Source of the DNA: Lysobacter dokdonensis DS-58
Lineage (GTDB): Bacteria > Pseudomonadota > Gammaproteobacteria > Xanthomonadales > Xanthomonadaceae
Assembly: GCF_000770795.1 (NCBI RefSeq)
Contig: NZ_JRKJ01000010.1
Span: forward strand, 32,275-96,274
Direction of reading: 5' to 3'
DNA: 64,000 nucleotides
Positions 59,798-64,000 of the stretch are shown here, one piece after another. Numbering within the stretch: position 1 is the first letter of the stretch; every line of letters begins with the position of its first letter. Made by a program: the position numbers and the translations under genes. Under the pieces are notes generated by a model. That model was given only the letters and a program-made list of their open reading frames with translations. It made no database searches and had not been told where the DNA came from.

Positions 59798-60175
59798 TCA
59801 ACGGCGCCCCCGCCGTTCGTCGGTCGCACCGGTGTAGAGCGTGCCGAATTGCGTCAGCACGCGTTCCATCGTGCGTGCGCAACGGTCGGGCATCGGGGCG
59901 AACCGCAGGCCCACGGTATCCGAATCCGTCCGGGCGATGCGCGCCATCAGGAGGAACTCGATGCCCGCCTCGGGTGGGCCGCAACGGACCTCCACTTCGA
60001 CCGCCTGCCCCACGCGCAGCGTGAAGCCGGGCGGGCGCAGCATGTGGAGGCCGGTAATCGACAGGTCCCGCAGGGGCGCGCGGAAGTCGCCTTCCGGCCC
60101 GCGGATGAGCGCCTCGCCGTCGACGTGCACGCGCGAGCGTCGGATGTCGTCCTGCGCCGTTGGCGCCATGGGCAT
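59798..60175 (-). CDS. PilZ-domain protein
   Basis: A 125-residue single-domain PilZ-like protein. The DxSxxG motif is DLSITG (37-42). The arginine motif is RRSR at 12-15, not a clean RxxxR, so c-di-GMP binding is likely but not assured. Start at ATG 60175; ATG 60169 or TTG 60211 are possible. It lies between lysS and rpfG on the same strand, so it could be an effector of the c-di-GMP changes driven by RpfG. Confidence 0.75.
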   Translation of the reverse strand: MPMAPTAQDDIRRSRVHVDGEALIRGPEGDFRAPLRDLSITGLHMLRPPGFTLRVGQAVEVEVRCGPPEAGIEFLLMARIARTDSDTVGLRFAPMPDRCARTMERVLTQFGTLYTGATDERRGRR

Positions 60176-60258
60176 CTTGCACCGCCGATGTGTCCCCCTG
60201 TCCTTCACCAATGACGGACAAGGGCACCGTTAGCGGACAAAACCCCGGCAAAAACCGC

Positions 60259-61770
60259 TCAACCGTGCGCTTCCGGGCGCATGTAGGGGAACAGCAGCAC
60301 GTCGCGGATGGAGTCCGAGTCCGTCAGCAGCATCACGAGGCGGTCGATGCCCACGCCCAGGCCGCCGGTGGGCGGCAGCCCGACTTCGAGCGCGCGGATG
60401 TAGTCGGCATCGAAGTGCATGGCCTCGTCGTCCCCGCCCTCCTTCGCCTCGACCTGCGCGCGGAAACGCGCCGCCTGGTCTTCCGGGTCGTTCAGCTCCG
60501 AGAAGCCGTTGGCCAGCTCCTTGCCGCCGACGAAGAGCTCGAAGCGGTCCGTGATGCCCGGCTCGGTGTCCGATTCGCGCGCCAGCGGCGAGACTTCCAC
60601 GGGGTAATGGGTAATGAAGGTCGGCTGGATGAGGCCCGTTTCCACGGTCTTCTCGAAAATTTCCAGCAGCAGCTTTCCCCACCCGTAACCCGCCTTCACC
60701 GGAATGCGCAAACGCTCGCAGTGGCGAGCGAGCGCGTCACGGTCGCGGCAATCGGCGGCGGTGATCTCCGGGTTGTTCTCGCGCACGGCTTCTTCGAGCT
60801 TCCAGCGGCGGAAGCGCGGGCCGATGTCGATGGCGTTGCCTTCCCACGTCAGCGCGGTGGTGCCGATGGCTTCCTGCGCCGCGTGGCGGATCATGTCCTC
60901 GGTCAGGTCCATGATTTCGTCGTACGTGGCGTAGGCCTCGTACAACTCGAGCATCGTGAATTCCGGGTTGTGCCGCGTGCTGACGCCTTCGTTGCGGAAG
61001 TTGCGGTTGATCTCGTACACGCGCTCGAAGCCGCCGACGACCAGGCGCTTGAGATACAGCTCCGGCGCGACGCGCAGGAACAGATCCAGGTCGAGCGCGT
61101 TGTGGTGCGTGGTGAACGGCTTGGCGGTGGCGCCGCCGACGATGTAATGCATCATCGGCGTTTCCACTTCCAGGAAGCGGCGCGCGTCGAGCCAACGGCG
61201 CATCGCGGCGATCACCTGCGAACGCTTGACGAACACTTCGCGCGCCTCGGGCGTCACGATCAGGTCGACATAACGTTGGCGATAGCGCTGTTCGACATCC
61301 GCAAGGCCGTGCCACTTGTCCGGCAACGGGCGCAGCGACTTGGTGAGCAGGCGGAGCTTGTCGACCTTCACCGACAACTCGCCGGTCTTGGTGCGCATCA
61401 GCGTGCCTTCGGCCGCGAGGATATCGCCCGCGTCCCAGCCCTTGAAGGCGTCGTAGGTGTCGCCCAGCGTGTTCGATTGCAGGAACAACTGGATGCGGCC
61501 GCTGACGTCCTGCACCTGCGCGAACGCCGCCTTGCCCATCACGCGCTTGGCGAGCATGCGGCCGGCGAGCTGCACGCGGCGCGGCAATGATTCAAGCGCC
61601 TCGCCTGTCCATTTCTCGGCGTCGGCGAATTCGGCCTGCAGGTCGCCCGCGTGGTCCTGGCGACGGAAGTCGTTCGGGAACGCGATGCCCTGCGTGCGCA
61701 GGTGCGCGAGCTTCGCGCGGCGCTCCGCGATGAGGTGGTTTTCGTCGTGCTGCTGGATGTCTTCGGTCAT
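60259..61770 (-). CDS. lysS: Lysyl-tRNA synthetase (class II)
   Basis: Charges tRNA-Lys. 503 residues. The OB-fold anticodon domain (about 60-165, [20 protein letters not shown]) is followed by the class II core with motif 2 in [23 protein letters not shown] and motif 3 in [19 protein letters not shown] sequence ([19 protein letters not shown]). It begins ten bases after the prfB stop; the prfB-lysS pair is widespread in gammaproteobacteria and in the Xanthomonas rpf region. Confidence 0.98.
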   Translation of the reverse strand: MTEDIQQHDENHLIAERRAKLAHLRTQGIAFPNDFRRQDHAGDLQAEFADAEKWTGEALESLPRRVQLAGRMLAKRVMGKAAFAQVQDVSGRIQLFLQSNTLGDTYDAFKGWDAGDILAAEGTLMRTKTGELSVKVDKLRLLTKSLRPLPDKWHGLADVEQRYRQRYVDLIVTPEAREVFVKRSQVIAAMRRWLDARRFLEVETPMMHYIVGGATAKPFTTHHNALDLDLFLRVAPELYLKRLVVGGFERVYEINRNFRNEGVSTRHNPEFTMLELYEAYATYDEIMDLTEDMIRHAAQEAIGTTALTWEGNAIDIGPRFRRWKLEEAVRENNPEITAADCRDRDALARHCERLRIPVKAGYGWGKLLLEIFEKTVETGLIQPTFITHYPVEVSPLARESDTEPGITDRFELFVGGKELANGFSELNDPEDQAARFRAQVEAKEGGDDEAMHFDADYIRALEVGLPPTGGLGVGIDRLVMLLTDSDSIRDVLLFPYMRPEAHG

Positions 61771-61780
61771 TTGTCTGTTC

Positions 61781-62909
61781 TTACGCGGCGTCGCTGCGCT
61801 TGGAGCCGGCTTCCAGGCCCGACTTGAGGCTCGCTTCCACGAACTCGTCCAGGTCGCCGTCGAGCACCTTCTGCGTGTCGCTGCGTTCGATGCCCGTACG
61901 CAGGTCCTTGATGCGGCTCTGGTCGAGGACGTAGTTGCGGATCTGGCTGCCCCAACCGATGTCGGACTTGGTGGCTTCCAGCGCGTCCTTCTCGGCGTTG
62001 CGCTTCTGGATTTCCAGTTCGTACAACTTGCCCGCCAGCATCTTCATTGCGCGGTCGCGGTTGGCGTGCTGGCTGCGTTCGGTCTGGCACGCGACGACGA
62101 TGCCGCTGGGCACGTGCGTGATGCGCACCGCCGACTCGGTCTTGTTGACGTGCTGGCCGCCGGCGCCCGAGGACCGGTACACGTCGGTCTTCAGGTCGGC
62201 CGGATTGATTTCGATGTCGATGGAATCATCGACTTCCGGCGAGACGAACACCGAGGTGAACGAGGTATGGCGACGGTTGTCGGAATCGAATGGCGACTTG
62301 CGCACCAGGCGGTGCACGCCGATCTCCGTCTTCAGCCAGCCGTACGCGTAATCGCCCTCGACGCGGAAGGTGGCGGACTTGATGCCCGCGACTTCGCCGC
62401 CGGAGACTTCCAGCAGCTCGGTCTTCCACCCGCGCGATTCGGCCCAGCGCAGGTACATGCGCAGCAGGATTTCCGCCCAGTCCTGCGCTTCGGTGCCGCC
62501 CGCGCCGGCCTGGATGTCGACGAACGCCGAGTGCGAGTCCATCTTGCCGGAGAACATGCGCTGGAATTCCAGCTGGTCGACGCCCTTCGCGTAACGCTCG
62601 ACGTCGGCGGCGATCGCGTTGGCGGTGTCCTCGTCGTCTTCCATCTCGACCAGTTCCAGCAGCTCGTTGGCGCCGGCCAGGCCTTCGGTCAGTTCGCGGA
62701 TGCCGTTGACGGTCTTGTCGAGGAAGCTGCGCTCGCGGCCGAGGGCCTGCGCGCGCTCGGAGTCGTTCCAGACATCCGGGCTTTCGAGTTCGCGATTGAC
62801 TTCTTCCAGACGCTCCTTGCGGGCGTCGTAGTCAAAGATACCCCCTCAGCGCATCCAGCCGGCCCGTGAGGTCGGCGATGCGCTGGCGGACAGGATTGAG
62901 TTCGATCAT
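61781..62909 (-). CDS. prfB: Peptide chain release factor 2, with programmed +1 frameshift
   Basis: Terminates translation at UGA and UAA. The coding sequence is complement(join(61781..62833, 62835..62909)), about 375 residues. Residues 1-25 ([14 protein letters not shown] ... LRGYL) end at an in-frame TGA (62834-62832). The slip site is CTT TGA C with an AGGGGG Shine-Dalgarno-like stretch just upstream, the classic RF2 autoregulation signal. After the shift the protein continues with DYDAR. The stop-recognition motif is SPF (KSPFDSDN) and the peptidyl-tRNA hydrolysis motif is GGQ ([12 protein letters not shown]). lysS follows. Confidence 0.97.
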
Positions 62910-62983
62910 GTGGCGGTTGCGACGTGTTGCGTTCGGCCGCGAATGATAGCAGCCGGGGGACGGCCCCCGGCTGCCGACGCGCC

Positions 62984-64000
62984 CTACTTCACCTCGAATT
63001 CGCCGACGAGGACCGTTTCCTTCGCATCCTCCAGGCGCAGGGTCACCGTCTGGTCCTTGCGTGCCGGCGTACCCCACCCGGTGGTCAGCGTCAGCGTGAG
63101 GGTCGTCGCGCCGGTGACGATCTGCTGGCGGTCGCCGTAGAAGTTTGCCTCGACGCGATATTTGCCGGGCTTGGCGTCCCGCAGCAGGAATTCCTCGGGG
63201 CCGTAGCCGCCGGTGAAATCGTCGGACAACTGCCCGCCCTGGTAGGTCAGGCGGTTGCCGTAGTAGCAACGCTCGCCATTGGGATCGGTGACCCACAGGT
63301 CCATGTCGCTGTTGTCGCTGTCCCATGCCAGCACCGCGCGCAGGTCGACGGGGAGATTGCGCAGCAGGCGGCGGTCGACGAATGCGGTGTCGAGCGGCTT
63401 CGGGCTCGCGGCGACGATCGCGTTGAGCTCGTTGAGCGCGACGAGTTCGACTTCGTCGAAGCGGCCATCCCACGGACGCGTCACGACTTCGTACAGGTGT
63501 GCGATCGCCTCCTGCGGCTGGCCCGTCGCCGCGAGCGCGAGGGCGAGGTCGCGATGGCTTTGCGGCTCTTCGTCGGCCATGGCGAGCACCTTGCGGAAGA
63601 CCTCGACCGCGCGCCGTTCTTCCTTCGCCTGCACAAGTCGATAGCCGAGCACGCGCAACACGTGGCGGCTTTCGAGCTGCATCTCGGCCAGGTTCGACAG
63701 CACGCGTAACGCTTCGGCGCGGCGGCCCTTTGCGAGCAGGATGTCGGCGACGTCGAGGTAGAACGCGGTGCTGTCGGCGTTGGCGTCGCGTTCTTCGAGA
63801 TAGAGCGCGTAAACGGCGTCGGGCTTCGCGTCGCGCAGGCGTTGCGCATAGGGCGCGTCGGACTGCCACGGTTGCAACGTGATCGTCGCGGCCGCCGGGG
63901 CCGCCGACGCAGATGCAATGTCCGCCGACTCCATCGCCGCCGGTGCCGGGGCCGCCATGCCGGGCATCGGCGCTTCGGCGGGCGCCGGCGCCGGCGCCGG
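62984..64000 (-). CDS. TPR / DUF2135 protein (C-terminal part; 5' end outside window)
   Basis: The visible C-terminal 338 residues begin in a Pro-Ala repeat linker (PAPAPAPAEAP). TPR-like helices follow (AVYALYLEERDANADSTAFY to GQPQEAIAHLYEVV). The C-terminal DUF2135 domain has WDSDNSDMDLWVTDPNGERC and GYGPEEFLLRDAKPGKYRVE. In Xanthomonadaceae such C-termini often belong to large VIT/VWA exported proteins, but that part is not visible. The frame stays open to the right edge. Function unknown. Confidence 0.82.
   Translation of the reverse strand, partial: PAPAPAPAEAPMPGMAAPAPAAMESADIASASAAPAAATITLQPWQSDAPYAQRLRDAKPDAVYALYLEERDANADSTAFYLDVADILLAKGRRAEALRVLSNLAEMQLESRHVLRVLGYRLVQAKEERRAVEVFRKVLAMADEEPQSHRDLALALAATGQPQEAIAHLYEVVTRPWDGRFDEVELVALNELNAIVAASPKPLDTAFVDRRLLRNLPVDLRAVLAWDSDNSDMDLWVTDPNGERCYYGNRLTYQGGQLSDDFTGGYGPEEFLLRDAKPGKYRVEANFYGDRQQIVTGATTLTLTLTTGWGTPARKDQTVTLRLEDAKETVLVGEFEVK

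Noticed and set aside
62832..62909. prfB as a pseudogene or sequencing error because of the in-frame TGA
   Set aside because: The slip site and upstream AGGGGG match the programmed RF2 frameshift, so the gene is intact.
63961..64000. GCCGGCGCC tandem repeat at the right edge as a repeat element
   Set aside because: It is in frame and encodes the Pro-Ala linker of the DUF2135 protein.

Overview
The window is a high-GC (roughly two-thirds G+C), densely packed bacterial chromosome segment. Gene content and order point to a gammaproteobacterium of the Xanthomonadaceae/Lysobacteraceae, most like Lysobacter or a close relative. The strongest marker is a complete rpf (diffusible signal factor, DSF) cluster at about 50.2-62.9 kb: acnA/rpfA, rpfB, rpfF, and the opposing rpfG-rpfC pair, next to lysS and prfB. 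The genus is inferred from gene content only.

Layout. 1-1.9 kb: a fatty-acid oxidation gene cut by the left edge, and its TetR regulator. 2.1-8.7 kb: ndk, rlmN, pilF, rodZ-like, yfgM-like, bamB, der (outer-membrane, pilus and ribosome assembly). 8.7-11.6 kb: molybdenum cofactor genes mobA, moeA and a rhodanese-MoeB fusion. 11.6-14 kb: a DUF2272 protein facing a three-gene overlapping operon (DUF1244, alpha/beta hydrolase, zinc ribbon). 14-19 kb: folD, guaB, guaA, a YciI-like gene, tadA. 19-23 kb: DUF2721, orn, and a large propeller-GGDEF protein. 23-26.9 kb: divergent ppsA/ppsR, then a DUF1249 gene. 26.9-27.2 kb: tRNA-Ala(GGC) and tRNA-Glu(TTC) with promoter and terminator. 27.2-31.3 kb: an accessory-looking segment with a secreted multidomain tyrosinase and a DUF4124 protein. 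31.3-41.3 kb: a long leftward run with a MASE1-PAS-GGDEF protein, a membrane protein, crcB, an MFS transporter, rarA, lolA, ftsK and ald. 41.4-50.1 kb: trxB, a DUF482 protein, aat, infA, clpA, clpS, a secreted protein, a Nudix hydrolase, mnmA, hflD. 50.2-62.9 kb: the rpf cluster with lysS and prfB. 63-64 kb: a TPR/DUF2135 protein cut by the right edge.

How the genes fit together. A cyclic-di-GMP theme recurs: two diguanylate cyclases, Orn (which removes the breakdown product pGpG), the HD-GYP phosphodiesterase RpfG, and a PilZ-type protein. RpfF makes DSF, RpfC senses it, RpfG lowers c-di-GMP, and RpfB handles fatty acids including DSF. A 9-base motif found at the predicted start of the TetR gene recurs before rpfF and, with one mismatch, before rpfB; it could tie fatty-acid sensing to quorum sensing. 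Aat, ClpS and ClpA form a bacterial N-end rule degradation module.

The most unusual gene is the 1008-residue secreted tyrosinase. Its copper domain appears to be inserted inside a beta-sandwich domain and is followed by a jelly-roll-like region and Ig-like modules. Other notable signals are the programmed +1 frameshift in prfB and a possibly leaderless clpS. No CRISPR array, insertion sequence, rRNA gene or prophage was seen.
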